A stretch of 23,745 nt of DNA from an uncultured Pirellulaceae bacterium (lineage in GTDB: Bacteria > Planctomycetota > Planctomycetia > Pirellulales > Pirellulaceae). Each line of letters opens with the position of its first letter. Position 1 is the stretch's first letter. The DNA is taken from NCBI GenBank assembly GCA_934278005.1, contig CAKQWG010000035.1, positions 1 to 23,745 of the forward strand. The letters are read 5' to 3'. Below, piece after piece: positions 1 to 7,470 of the stretch. The notes below the pieces were generated by a model. It made no database searches. It was given only the letters and a program-made list of their open reading frames with translations, and was not told where the DNA came from. A program made the position numbers and the translations under genes.

Positions 1-1674
1 GGCGTCCCGCCGCTCTACTTCGAGGCGGCTGCGGTCATTATCACGCTCGTGCTGCTGGGACAGGTTTTGGAACTCAGGGCGCGCCAGAAAACAGGTGGAG
101 CGATTCGCGAGTTGATGCAGCTCGCACCCGAGACCGCACATCGAATCACCGACGAGGGTGAGGAGGAAGTGTCTCTCAATGCGGTTCACAAGGGAGATCG
201 CTTGCGTGTCCGGCCCGGCGAAAAGGTTCCCGTCGATGGCCGCGTGCTCAGCGGCTCAAGCAGCGTCGATGAGTCCATGCTGACCGGTGAGCCAATCCCG
301 GTCACGAAATCTGAAGGGGATGAGGTTACGGGTGGAACGCTCAACCAAACGGGCGCCTTGGTAATGGAAGCTGTTGGCGTAGGTGGTGACACTGTGTTGA
401 GCCGCATCGTGCAGATGGTTGCAGACGCGCAGCGAAGTCGAGCACCGATTCAGAAGTTGGTCGATGTTGTCGCTCAGTACTTTGTGCCTGCGGTGATCGT
501 GTGCGCGATCGCCGCTTTCATTGGGTGGGCCATGTTCGGCCCTGAACCACGTTTGGCGCATGCCTTTGTGGCTGCCGTCGCGGTACTCATTATCGCTTGT
601 CCTTGTGCGCTGGGTCTGGCAACACCAATGTCGGTGATGGTCGGTGTCGGCCGCGGCGCCAAAGAAGGGGTGCTGATCAAGAACGCTGAAGTTCTGGAGT
701 CGATGGAGAAAGTGGACACGATCGTTGTCGACAAGACGGGAACGCTGACGCTGGGGCGGCCGGAAGTGACAGCCATCGAAGTCTTCGGTGACTGGCAGCC
801 AGCGGACGTATTGAGACTCGCCGCAGCGGTGGAGACACAAAGCGAGCATCCACTAGCTCGAGCTGTCGTGCGGCGCGCGAAAGATGACGCCGTGAGCGCA
901 TCCGAAGCGACCGACTTCAACAGCATCACGGGCGGAGGTGTGCAAGCGACCGTGGATGGTCGGCAAGTGCTCATTGGAAATGCAGATCTGCTAATCGAGC
1001 GAAACGTGGATGGCGTCGCTGCTGGACGAGAGCGAGCCGGCGCACATCAAGCCGAGGCTGCCACGGTCGTGTTCGTCGCGATCGATTCATCACTGGCCGC
1101 AATCATGGCGATCACAGATCCAGTCAAAGAGTCGACCCCGGCCGCACTGAAGACGCTGCACGAATTGGGGTTGCGGATCGTGATGCTGACTGGCGATGCC
1201 GAGCCGACGGCTAAGGCCGTTGCGGAGAAGTTGGGCATTGATGAGTTCCATGCGGGGGTCTCGCCGCAGGAGAAGCTTGAATTTGTGCGAGAACTGAAGA
1301 AGAGTGGCAAGACGGTAGCGATGTGTGGCGATGGCGTCAACGACGCACCAGCGCTGGCGGAGGCCAACGTGGGCATCGCGATGGGAACGGGCACCGGCGT
1401 CGCCATTGAATCGGCTGGCGTGACGTTGGTCGGTGGCGATCTGCGAGGCGTCGCGGCCGCTGCCAACTTGAGCCGCAAGACGATGAGCAATATTCGCCAG
1501 AACCTGTTTTTTGCCTTCATCTACAACACGCTCGGCATTCCAGTAGCGGCTGGGCTGCTGTACCCGTTCTTCGGCGTGCTACTAAGTCCGATGATCGCGG
1601 CGGCGGCGATGAGCTTGAGCAGCGTCTCAGTGATCGCCAACGCATTGAGATTACGAGCCACGAAACTCACATGA
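1..1674 (+). CDS. copA: Cu(I)-exporting P1B-type ATPase, C-terminal part (starts before window)
   Basis: The reading frame is open from base 1, so the gene is cut by the window edge; the GTG at 49 is internal. It encodes about 557 residues of a heavy-metal P1B ATPase, which exports Cu(I) (or Ag(I)) from the cytoplasm using ATP. Visible in order: the membrane segment [14 protein letters not shown], the actuator-domain TGEP loop, the transmembrane CPC metal site (codons 598-606, followed by ALGLATP), the DKTGTLT phosphorylation site with Asp at 730, the SEHPLA nucleotide-domain motif typical of P1B pumps, MLTGD, the [11 protein letters not shown] hinge from 1327, and the last two membrane helices. 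CPC with SEHP fits the Cu/Ag (P1B-1) type rather than Zn/Cd pumps. Any N-terminal metal-binding domains lie outside the window. The downstream copper oxidase, CsoR and Cus genes support copper as substrate. Confidence 0.97.
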   Translation, partial: GVPPLYFEAAAVIITLVLLGQVLELRARQKTGGAIRELMQLAPETAHRITDEGEEEVSLNAVHKGDRLRVRPGEKVPVDGRVLSGSSSVDESMLTGEPIPVTKSEGDEVTGGTLNQTGALVMEAVGVGGDTVLSRIVQMVADAQRSRAPIQKLVDVVAQYFVPAVIVCAIAAFIGWAMFGPEPRLAHAFVAAVAVLIIACPCALGLATPMSVMVGVGRGAKEGVLIKNAEVLESMEKVDTIVVDKTGTLTLGRPEVTAIEVFGDWQPADVLRLAAAVETQSEHPLARAVVRRAKDDAVSASEATDFNSITGGGVQATVDGRQVLIGNADLLIERNVDGVAAGRERAGAHQAEAATVVFVAIDSSLAAIMAITDPVKESTPAALKTLHELGLRIVMLTGDAEPTAKAVAEKLGIDEFHAGVSPQEKLEFVRELKKSGKTVAMCGDGVNDAPALAEANVGIAMGTGTGVAIESAGVTLVGGDLRGVAAAANLSRKTMSNIRQNLFFAFIYNTLGIPVAAGLLYPFFGVLLSPMIAAAAMSLSSVSVIANALRLRATKLT

Positions 1675-1729
1675 TCATATTCCGCACCTTTAGTGTTCAT
1701 GCTCGCAAAATGGGGGATTTCAGGCTTTT

Positions 1730-1746
1730 CCGTGAAGAAGTCACGG
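1730..1746 (+). terminator. Short hairpin after copA
   Basis: CCGTGA and TCACGG form a perfect 6-bp stem around the 5-nt loop AGAAG, 56 bases after the copA stop. There is no U-tract after it on the plus strand, so it is only a weak candidate terminator or mRNA-end stabiliser. Confidence 0.25.
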
Positions 1747-1828
1747 TCAGCCAGCATCCAATAGAGTGAGTGTGGGAAAAGACCTCACCAAGACGTCTCC
1801 TATTCTTCGCATCTCAGGAATCTCGAAA

Positions 1829-2332
1829 ATGCATAACCAAATCGAACTGCTAGACGTTGGTGGAGAGGGACGCCACGAGAATGCGTGGAACCTAAATCCT
1901 CGATCCTTGAAAACGCTCGGCCTGGACAAGGGCGATGCCATCCCACGCCACATTCCTGGGCGCGCTGAGTGCATTCCCTTGCCCGATGGCAGCGTACAGC
2001 AAATAATCATGGAACGCGCTCCCTTGCGTCGGGCCGCCGTCCTCGAGTTGGTTCGCGTGCTCACACCGGGTGGCACAATCATCCTTAGACACCATGCAGG
2101 AAATGGTCGAAATCCACATGTGATCGCTCAAGAATTGATTGACGCCGACTTTTCAGTGCAACAAATCACAATCGATTGTCAGCAACTGCAACAAACATGT
2201 TTTCTCAACGTTCGTCACTCTGCTACGCCCCGAACGCCATCCAGCCGTGATCGTCGATCATCCAAAAGCAACGCTGGCAGTTCAGCCGCTCAATTACCCG
2301 AGCCCGCTGCCAATTTAGCCGAATACGTTTAG
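1829..2332 (+). CDS. Small class I methyltransferase-like protein
   Basis: I chose the ATG at 1829 because AGGAA sits 8 bases before it; an in-frame GTG at 1766 would add 21 unlikely residues. The 167-residue product starts MHNQIELLDVGGEG, resembling the motif I strand and glycine loop of Rossmann SAM-dependent methyltransferases. It continues with IPLPDGSVQQIIMERAPL (motif IV region) and ELVRVLTPGGTIILRHH (motif V region). It is shorter than usual methyltransferases, and the C-terminal 50 residues are Ser/Pro/Arg-rich and look disordered. The glycine loop is not a perfect GxGxG, so it may bind SAM poorly or be a relative without activity. Substrate is unknown. It lies between copA and a broken PfpI gene on the same strand; I see no specific link to copper. 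Confidence 0.6.
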   Translation: MHNQIELLDVGGEGRHENAWNLNPRSLKTLGLDKGDAIPRHIPGRAECIPLPDGSVQQIIMERAPLRRAAVLELVRVLTPGGTIILRHHAGNGRNPHVIAQELIDADFSVQQITIDCQQLQQTCFLNVRHSATPRTPSSRDRRSSKSNAGSSAAQLPEPAANLAEYV

Positions 2333-2422
2333 CTCGTGACCTGCATTGAAAAACGACACGCACGACCGCTAATCAGCATGATTCAATACATCAGTCCGAA
2401 ACCCACACAGGAGAATAGAAAG

Positions 2423-2826
2423 ATGAGTAAAGTCACGATGTGAAGGCGGACAAGTTTACGGTAGATGAAACGGTGGATTCGGTGTCGGCCGAAGATTTCG
2501 ACGGTTTGGTGTTGATCGGGGGCGTCGCGTACCCCGAGACACTGCGAGTGTGCGAGGCCGGGGTGAGTTTTGTGCGAGACTTTTTCAAGAAGCACAAACC
2601 CGTCGCTGCGATCTGTCATGGACCATGGGCACTGATTGAAGCTGACGTAGTGCGCGGACGACGTGTCACTTCATGGCCAAGTTTGAAGACTGATTTAATC
2701 AAGGCTGGCGCGGAATGGGTGGATGAAGAGTGCGTTGTGGACCAAGGCCTGGTGACGGGCCGCAAGCCAGACGACCTGGATGCGTATTGTGCCAAGGTGA
2801 TCGAAGTATTTATGGCTTCAAGATGA
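2423..2826 (+). pseudogene. PfpI/DJ-1 family (YhbO-like) gene with N-terminal internal deletion
   Basis: A good ribosome site (AGGAG, 2409-2413) and ATG at 2423 start MSKVTM and then hit TGA at 2441. In another frame from about 2437 the sequence continues DVKADKFTVDETVDSVSAED and runs to the stop at 2824. This downstream part is typical of the PfpI/DJ-1 superfamily (stress-protective deglycase/protease-like proteins): the nucleophile Cys in AAICHGPW (codon 2614-2616), then VRGRRVTSWPSLKTD and LVTGRKPDDLDAYC. Family members are about 170-190 residues. Here the first five residues are joined directly to what would be about residue 50, with a change of frame. The simplest reading is a deletion of around 45 codons that left the start region and the C-terminal two thirds. 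A restart at GTG 2440 could make a 128-residue fragment, but it lacks the first strand of the fold. Confidence 0.8.
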
Positions 2827-3231
2827 TTGAGGAAGTAGGGCTCTGTTGGCTACCGTTTTTTTCACGGGATAGCGACTCCTGCATGATTCCCGCCGCCCCC
2901 GCCTTCGAAAAATGGTCGGGCCTACGGAAAATAGCCAGCCTGAGCCCATGGATTGTCTTCATTGCGCAGAAGGTTGAGGGCCCCGAACCCCAAAAGAGTA
3001 AAATCAGCCTGCCAAAAATCGCTGACGCTCTGCCGGTTCGCCGCACTTCTGTCAGCTCGCAAGGCATGGATCAGGAGGGGAAGCGGCGGGCTGCTTACAC
3101 CGCAGAGTTGCGACAAGAAGACAGAGATTTCGTTTAATTTGCACTTCCACTTTACCCTGTCTGGGTATGCGCTCGATAACTCCTAGCACGACAGGATGTT
3201 GTCGAATCACAGTTGAAGGAATGACTTAACG
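2827..3231 (+). other. Intergenic region before the first tolC-like gene
   Basis: About 400 bases without a convincing gene. It holds a run of seven T at 2856-2862 preceded by a weak GTAG/CTAC pairing (2834-2853), a poor terminator candidate for the broken PfpI gene, and the CsoR-like dyad at 3153-3167. Open frames here on both strands have no recognisable domain or ribosome site. Confidence 0.5.
3153..3167 (+). promoter_or_regulatory. CsoR-type operator candidate upstream of tolC-like gene
   Basis: TACCC TGTCT GGGTA is a perfect 5-bp inverted repeat with a 5-base centre, 65 bases before the TolC start codon. Known CsoR operators are A/T-flanked C-tract/G-tract pseudopalindromes of the TACCC...GGGTA kind, and a CsoR gene lies at 6879-7166. 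The match to the family consensus is inference; binding has not been shown. Confidence 0.5.
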
Positions 3232-4680
3232 ATGAAGTGCAGCCATTCGCGGCTCCGCAAGCTCCTCGCGCTAGCATTGGTCGCTCCAGCTTCGTTTGTC
3301 TGGGCTCAACCACCCCAGCATGGTGCCGGCGGCGACATGTCGTCCATGAGTAGTCCATCTCAGCGCAGCTTGTCAGCGGTGGGTGCGCTGCCTCCGCTGC
3401 CAGAGTTGCCCACTGGATTCCTGGACGCAGGGACTGCACTGCAATTCGTCGAGCCCGGTGCGCAATCGAGTTACACGCTGGACTACTTTCTTCAATTGGC
3501 AGCGGCCAATAATCCAACCATTCGCCAAGCGCGCCGCCAGATTTCAGGCGAAACGGCCAAGGCTCTACAAGCTGGGCTCTACCCCAATCCGATCCTGATG
3601 TACGTCGGTGAGAAAATCAACAGCGGTGGTCGCGCGGGGGAGTTTCAAGGGTTTGAACTGCAACAACGTTTTGTTACCGCAAATAAACTGCAATTGAGCC
3701 GACTAAAATATCGTCAGCGAGCACAGGTGGCAGACCATCTAGCGATCGCCCAGCAATACCGCGTTAGCAATGACATCCAAAAGAGCTTCTATCAGACGCT
3801 GGCCGCATCGGAGCGACTGACGATGCAGCGGGAATTACTGAAGTCCGCTGAGGATGGCAATCTAACCGCGCGCGAGTTGTTCAATCAAGGTCAGACGAAC
3901 CTGCCTGGAGTCCGTCGCGCCAACATCGAATTACAACAACACCGCTTGGACGTTCTGAGCGCGGAAAATCAATTCGCCGAAGCATTTCGGCAGTTGACGG
4001 CGATGGCCGGCTGCGATTTGCCGCTGGGCTGGATCGATGGAAGTGTCCGCCCACAACAGACGCTGCCTGACTTCGACTCAGTCTATGCCGAGCTGATTGA
4101 CAATAGTCCGGAGATATTAGCCGCCCGAGCCAAATTGGCGTCGGATCATACGACCGTTCGCCGCGAGTCGGTGCAATGGGTTCCAGATGTTATCGTGCAG
4201 GGCGGACCTGGCTACAATTTCTCCAACTATGACCCAGTGTACAATGCGAGTGTGCAACTGGAGCTGCCTATCCATGATTGGAACCAAGGAACGATCCTTC
4301 AAGCCCGTCACGATTTGGCTCGCCAACAGGACGAGATTCGTCGGATAGAATTGGAGTTGCGAGAACGTTTGGCGATGGCCTACAGAGTGTATGCTACATC
4401 TCTGCAGCATGCCACCGAATACGAAAACGTAATTATTCCGCAGCGACAGCAGGCCTACACTGAATTGCTGCAAAGCTACAAAGAGGATCGTGTCGATTGG
4501 CCCGATGTCTTGGAAGCTCAGCGCGACTACTTTATGGCTCGGTTGCAGCAGATCGACTACTTTCGAGACGTGCGCATTCAAGAGACGCTCATCGACGGTT
4601 TTCTGCTCGAGGGCGGCTTGATGGCTGCTCAGGCTTCTACGCCTCCCGGCCACATCGACTCGGTACCGAAACCGAGATAG
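3232..4680 (+). CDS. TolC/CusC-type outer-membrane efflux protein
   Basis: The 482-residue protein begins with a Sec signal peptide (basic MKCSHSRLRK, hydrophobic core, likely cleavage after FVWA at residue 25). After a Met/Ser-rich linker it shows the outer membrane efflux protein (OEP) fold: YTLDYFLQLAAANNPTIRQA at the start of the first repeat, long Gln/Ala/Leu-rich helices, the mid-protein DNSPEILAARAKL start of the second repeat, and a C-terminal YKEDRVDWPDVLEAQRDYF helix. Such trimers form the outer-membrane channel for RND pumps or act with exported oxidases. AAGGAA lies about 14 bases upstream of the ATG, a little far. It is followed by REP-like hairpins and then the multicopper oxidase on the same strand, an arrangement like copA-copB of pco/cop systems, although this protein is TolC-like rather than PcoB-like. 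Confidence 0.92.
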   Translation: MKCSHSRLRKLLALALVAPASFVWAQPPQHGAGGDMSSMSSPSQRSLSAVGALPPLPELPTGFLDAGTALQFVEPGAQSSYTLDYFLQLAAANNPTIRQARRQISGETAKALQAGLYPNPILMYVGEKINSGGRAGEFQGFELQQRFVTANKLQLSRLKYRQRAQVADHLAIAQQYRVSNDIQKSFYQTLAASERLTMQRELLKSAEDGNLTARELFNQGQTNLPGVRRANIELQQHRLDVLSAENQFAEAFRQLTAMAGCDLPLGWIDGSVRPQQTLPDFDSVYAELIDNSPEILAARAKLASDHTTVRRESVQWVPDVIVQGGPGYNFSNYDPVYNASVQLELPIHDWNQGTILQARHDLARQQDEIRRIELELRERLAMAYRVYATSLQHATEYENVIIPQRQQAYTELLQSYKEDRVDWPDVLEAQRDYFMARLQQIDYFRDVRIQETLIDGFLLEGGLMAAQASTPPGHIDSVPKPR

Positions 4681-4692
4681 GTAGTCGCCAGA

Positions 4693-4715
4693 GTAAAGCA
4701 GTTGTCCCAACTGCT
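4693..4715 (+). repeat. Solo REP-like hairpin with decayed tetranucleotide
   Basis: The stem AGCAGTT/AACTGCT around the loop GTCCC is the same hairpin as in the next two elements, but it is preceded by GTAA instead of GTAG, and the inverted second half is missing. It reads as a worn single copy just after the tolC-like stop codon. Confidence 0.65.
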
Positions 4716-4727
4716 TCAAAAAACACA

Positions 4728-4778
4728 GTAGAGCAGTTGTCCCAACTGCTTCAAAAACGATTGGGACAATCGTTCTAC
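4728..4778 (+). repeat. REP-pair (BIME-like) element, copy 1
   Basis: This 51-bp element is GTAG, a 7-bp stem AGCAGTT/AACTGCT with loop GTCCC, a short A-rich linker, then a second hairpin AACGATT/AATCGTT with loop GGGAC and CTAC. Read from the other strand, the second half is again GTAG plus a 7-bp stem plus loop GTCCC. It is thus two inverted REP-like units. GTAG next to a hairpin is the known hallmark of REP sequences handled by TnpA-REP (RAYT) transposases in other bacteria. No RAYT gene is in the window. Confidence 0.75.
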
Positions 4779-4785
4779 GATCACC

Positions 4786-4836
4786 GTAGAGCAGTTGTCC
4801 CAACTGCTTCGAAAACGATTGGGACAATCGTTCTAC
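4786..4836 (+). repeat. REP-pair (BIME-like) element, copy 2
   Basis: This is a second 51-bp copy beginning 58 bases after the start of the first, separated by 7 bases. The only difference I see is one base in the linker (TTCG against TTCA). It sits in the gap between the tolC-like gene and the multicopper oxidase, about 100 bases before the latter's start. Confidence 0.75.
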
Positions 4837-4937
4837 GATTAGAGTCTCACGTATCGACCACATCCGCTCGTGCATTTTGGCCTGCTGCGGCTCCGCATTA
4901 AACGATTTCAGTTCAGGAATTCAAAGGACGAAAGATC

Positions 4938-6473
4938 ATGCCCGATCCAGAAAAACGCCGCGCATTCCTGAAAGCCAGCTCGATCGCGGCAGCCTCTGGG
5001 TTGCTGGGGAATTCTCTTCGGGGCAATGCATCCGGCCAGGAAGCTGTGGCACACGCTAACCATGCTCCGGCGACAGCCTCAGATGTCGCTGCCCCGGCGG
5101 CCCAGAACTCGGATGCGTCAGCCTCGGATGCCACCGACGTTCAGTCCGAATACGATGGGTTCTCGCGATTCAAGCCCTCGCGTGGCAACGACCCGGATAG
5201 TGATTACTACCTTGGCAAACTCATGCCCGGCTTCCGCAGTGCCGCCGCAGGACCAGCTCCCTTTGAAGCACCCGATTTAGAGAAGCTGGAATGGAAAATG
5301 GTGCGCGGGGCCAAGGAGTTTCAACTGGTCGCCATGCCAGTGGCGCGCGAGTTTCTGCCTGGCCATAAAATGAACGTCTATGGATACAACGGCAGCATGC
5401 CGGGACCGACGATCGAAGTTACGCAGGGGGATCGTGTACGCATCGTCGTCACCAATCAACTGCCCGAAGCGATGACGACCCACTGGCACGGATTTGAATT
5501 GCCCGTGCAGTACGACGGCAGCGATACGCTGACCCAGAACCCGATTGAGCCAGGTGCTTCGTTCGTTTACGAATTTGACGTTCACGAGGAAGGGACCTTC
5601 TTCTATCACTCGCATGTGCCCATGCAGGAAGCCTTTGGCAGCGTTGGTTGGTTCATTGTCCACCCCAGGAAAGTGTTTGATCCGCCCGTCGATCGCGACT
5701 TTGGATTGATCTTCCAGAATTTCTTCATCGACAACAACCAGACCATCGCTGATAGCTGGCGGATGGATTGGAATTGGCACACGATCAACGGGCGTAGCGG
5801 GCCTTACACTACGCCGTTGGTCGTTAAACATGGCGAGCGAGTGCGCATTCGAATCATGAATTTCTCCCCTATGCAGCATCACCCCATTCACTTGCACGGA
5901 CATACGTTTTGGCTGACTGGCCACGAAGGCGCGCGGACTCCCAAATCGGCCTGGATTCCGCGCAATACGGAATTGATCGGAATTGCTCAAGCTACCGACT
6001 TTGAGTTCATCGCTAACAATCCCGGCGACTGGATGTTTCATTGTCACATGGTGCACCACATGATGAACCACATGACTCGCCAGGTGGGCCCTAGAATTCG
6101 CCCGGATGATTCCGTGGACACGTATCTGGCAAATACCACGCGCCGCCCACAAGTCGTTCCCACGCTTAAAGATCCGGGCTTTGCGACCCCAGGATATCCG
6201 CAAGAAATGAAATCGATGAACATGCCGGAATCGATGATGGAAACGGTTTGGGATCGACGTGAGGTCAAAGGCATGCGTGCCATGTGGCCTATGTCTGTGA
6301 TGGGCTTGATGACCACCCTCCGCGTATTGCCAGAAGACCTCTACCAACAGGTGATGGAAACCGATGAGCCCGTCGAAAAAGGGAGTATCTTTCAAGAAAT
6401 CGTCCGCCGCTTCGGGAATCCTGGCGTCTACGAAGCCGAAGATATGAAGATGATGCCCGGTATGAAGATGTAG
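4938..6473 (+). CDS. Tat-exported multicopper oxidase (CueO/PcoA-like)
   Basis: The 511-residue protein starts MPDPEKRRAFLKASSIAA, a twin-arginine export signal, after an AAGGA ribosome site. It carries all four multicopper oxidase copper motifs: HWHG at about residue 182, HSH at 224, HPIHLHGH from 315, and HCHMVHHMMNHM from 368, with Cys369 for the type 1 copper and a Met as likely axial ligand. GPTIEVTQGDRVRI opens the first cupredoxin domain. Such enzymes oxidise toxic Cu(I) to Cu(II) outside the cytoplasm with reduction of oxygen to water. The C-terminus is Met-rich (SMNMPESMME, MKMMPGMKM), which could hold extra copper. A Ser/Ala/Asp-rich linker follows the signal. It lies between the tolC-like gene and csoR on the same strand. 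The exact subfamily cannot be fixed by eye. Confidence 0.95.
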   Translation: MPDPEKRRAFLKASSIAAASGLLGNSLRGNASGQEAVAHANHAPATASDVAAPAAQNSDASASDATDVQSEYDGFSRFKPSRGNDPDSDYYLGKLMPGFRSAAAGPAPFEAPDLEKLEWKMVRGAKEFQLVAMPVAREFLPGHKMNVYGYNGSMPGPTIEVTQGDRVRIVVTNQLPEAMTTHWHGFELPVQYDGSDTLTQNPIEPGASFVYEFDVHEEGTFFYHSHVPMQEAFGSVGWFIVHPRKVFDPPVDRDFGLIFQNFFIDNNQTIADSWRMDWNWHTINGRSGPYTTPLVVKHGERVRIRIMNFSPMQHHPIHLHGHTFWLTGHEGARTPKSAWIPRNTELIGIAQATDFEFIANNPGDWMFHCHMVHHMMNHMTRQVGPRIRPDDSVDTYLANTTRRPQVVPTLKDPGFATPGYPQEMKSMNMPESMMETVWDRREVKGMRAMWPMSVMGLMTTLRVLPEDLYQQVMETDEPVEKGSIFQEIVRRFGNPGVYEAEDMKMMPGMKM

Positions 6474-6635
6474 GGCTCAGCAGCCATTGGAGCTAAGCAG
6501 CGGTCCAGCCTTAATTGTCGCATGGTGCCAGCCGAATTAGGGAACAGGAACACCGGGGGACTGACGAGGACAAGCCTTACTCAATAACCGGTCGATCAGG
6601 AGCGCTTGATTCGTGCCGGCCACTTTGCTCCGCGT

Positions 6636-6652
6636 GATTGTAGGCTACAATC
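6636..6652 (+). promoter_or_regulatory. 17-bp perfect dyad upstream of csoR
   Basis: GATTGTAG G CTACAATC is a perfect inverted repeat with a single central base, and two further GC pairs follow beyond one mismatch. The odd centre and short span suggest a dimeric regulator site rather than an RNA terminator; no T-tract follows. The binding protein is unknown. Confidence 0.4.
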
Positions 6653-6770
6653 GCGGCTCTCTTAGGTGAAGTGACACGTTAACCTGAATTGTTGGAAACC
6701 AGACGTGTAAGCGAGGTATTGCGTTCAAATCCCTCGCTCGCGCGTCGGGTTATCAAAGACTCACTGCTTT

Positions 6771-6814
6771 AACGGTCATTGATGCAAACCGTTGAAGCCA
6801 AACAATTTGCATCA
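6771..6814 (+). promoter_or_regulatory. Two overlapping inverted repeats in the csoR leader
   Basis: AACGGT (6771-6776) pairs with ACCGTT (6788-6793), and TGATGCAAA (6780-6788) pairs with TTTGCATCA (6806-6814). The arms overlap, so the two hairpins are mutually exclusive. They lie 65-108 bases before the csoR start and could be a leader RNA switch or nested operators. Confidence 0.35.
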
Positions 6815-6878
6815 AAAACACCCAGAGAAATGCCTCGTCCAGGCCCCACTCTCCATTTTTTTGTAGACCTGCCTTGCC

Positions 6879-7166
6879 ATGTTGTCTGAGGATGAGAAGA
6901 AGCGACTACTGCATCGAATGAGTCGAATCGGTGGCCAGGTGGAAGCCGTGCGGCGGATGATCGAGGACGAAAGTTATTGCGTGGACGTGTTGATGCAGCT
7001 TTCCGCGGCGACCGGCGCGTTGGGCAAGGTGGGGCAGATCGTGCTGGAGAATCATCTTCAGACCTGCCTCCGCGAAGCGATGGACAGCGGTTCGCAGGCG
7101 GATCAAGACCACAAGATCCAAGAGCTGGTTAAGCTCTTTCACAAGTACGCCAGCGTTATCGAGTAA
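6879..7166 (+). CDS. csoR: Copper-sensing repressor, CsoR/RcnR family
   Basis: The 95-residue all-helical protein fits the CsoR/RcnR/FrmR family in length and motifs: RLLHRMSRIGGQVEAVRRMIED in helix 1, YCVDVLMQLSAATGAL in helix 2, and VLENHLQTCL. The metal ligands match the Cu(I) pattern of CsoR: Cys34, His59 and Cys63 (corresponding to Cys36, His61 and Cys65 of the Mycobacterium tuberculosis protein). The N-terminal His used by nickel/cobalt RcnR is absent, as is the FrmR pattern. It likely represses copper genes and releases DNA when Cu(I) binds. No clear Shine-Dalgarno precedes the ATG. It is the last plus-strand gene of the left block and faces the Cus operon convergently. Candidate target sites are 3153-3167 and 15516-15547. 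Confidence 0.93.
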   Translation: MLSEDEKKRLLHRMSRIGGQVEAVRRMIEDESYCVDVLMQLSAATGALGKVGQIVLENHLQTCLREAMDSGSQADQDHKIQELVKLFHKYASVIE

Positions 7167-7470
7167 CAACGCCATGGTGAACCTTTCCGCAGTTTAGCAT
7201 TTGGCGGCAGAGCCGCGGATTTCAATAGCCGATGGTGCAGCGCAGCGGAACCATCCTCCAGGCTTTCCGATCTATTTCCATTGGTCCGGTGGCTGACGTC
7301 ATCGGCAATGATATGCCCCCCTCCGGGCAAAGATATGTCGCCCTCTGGGCTAAGAGCGTAAATCCAAAAAAGGCAGGGGCGGCGTGGTGAATCATCACAC
7401 CCTGCGGCATGAATCCTCTGGACACCGCCCCCGCGAAGGCTAATTTACGAGCGGCGAGCAGCGCACTGGC
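7167..7470 (+). other. Convergent intergenic region between csoR and the YHS-repeat gene
   Basis: About 300 bases without a gene. It contains a GATGGT/ACCATC pairing (7231-7236 with 7250-7255) that could help end csoR transcription, and the 22-bp tandem repeat at 7310-7353. No strong intrinsic terminator with a T-tract is visible for either converging transcript. Confidence 0.5.
7310..7353 (+). repeat. Tandem 22-bp repeat (two copies)
   Basis: Two adjacent 22-bp units (7310-7331 and 7332-7353) agree at 18 positions. Both start GATATG and hold a C-tract/G-tract core (CCCTCCGGGC, CCCTCTGGGC). The spacing is about two helical turns. The core resembles a GC-tract regulator site, but the location, downstream of both converging genes, is odd for an operator. 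Confidence 0.5.

Larger units (their letters stand above)
6474..6878 (+). other. Intergenic region upstream of csoR with several dyads
   Basis: About 400 bases without a gene. It contains the 17-bp dyad at 6636-6652 and overlapping inverted repeats at 6771-6814, listed separately. I found no TACCC/GGGTA-type site here, so autoregulation of csoR by a classic CsoR operator is not visible. Confidence 0.5.

Noticed and set aside
256..849. 197-codon minus-strand frame inside copA
   Set aside because: Antisense shadow of a gene with complete ATPase motifs; no domain of its own.
2730..3137. 135-codon plus-strand frame with a basic, transposase-like end (GKRRAAYTAELRQE)
   Set aside because: It overlaps the PfpI remnant in another frame; the resemblance to transposase OrfA starts is a few residues and nothing follows.
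4693..4836. Repeats of 51 bp with short spacers as a CRISPR array
   Set aside because: Only two full copies with a 7-base spacer, each an inverted hairpin pair, and no cas genes. REP/BIME structure explains it better.
4117..4875. 252-codon minus-strand frame
   Set aside because: Most of it is the shadow of the tolC-like gene; its repeated peptide is translation of the REP hairpins.
5277..6395. 372-codon minus-strand frame
   Set aside because: It lies wholly antisense to the multicopper oxidase, which has all copper motifs; the His-rich look is the reverse reading of its own His/Met codons.
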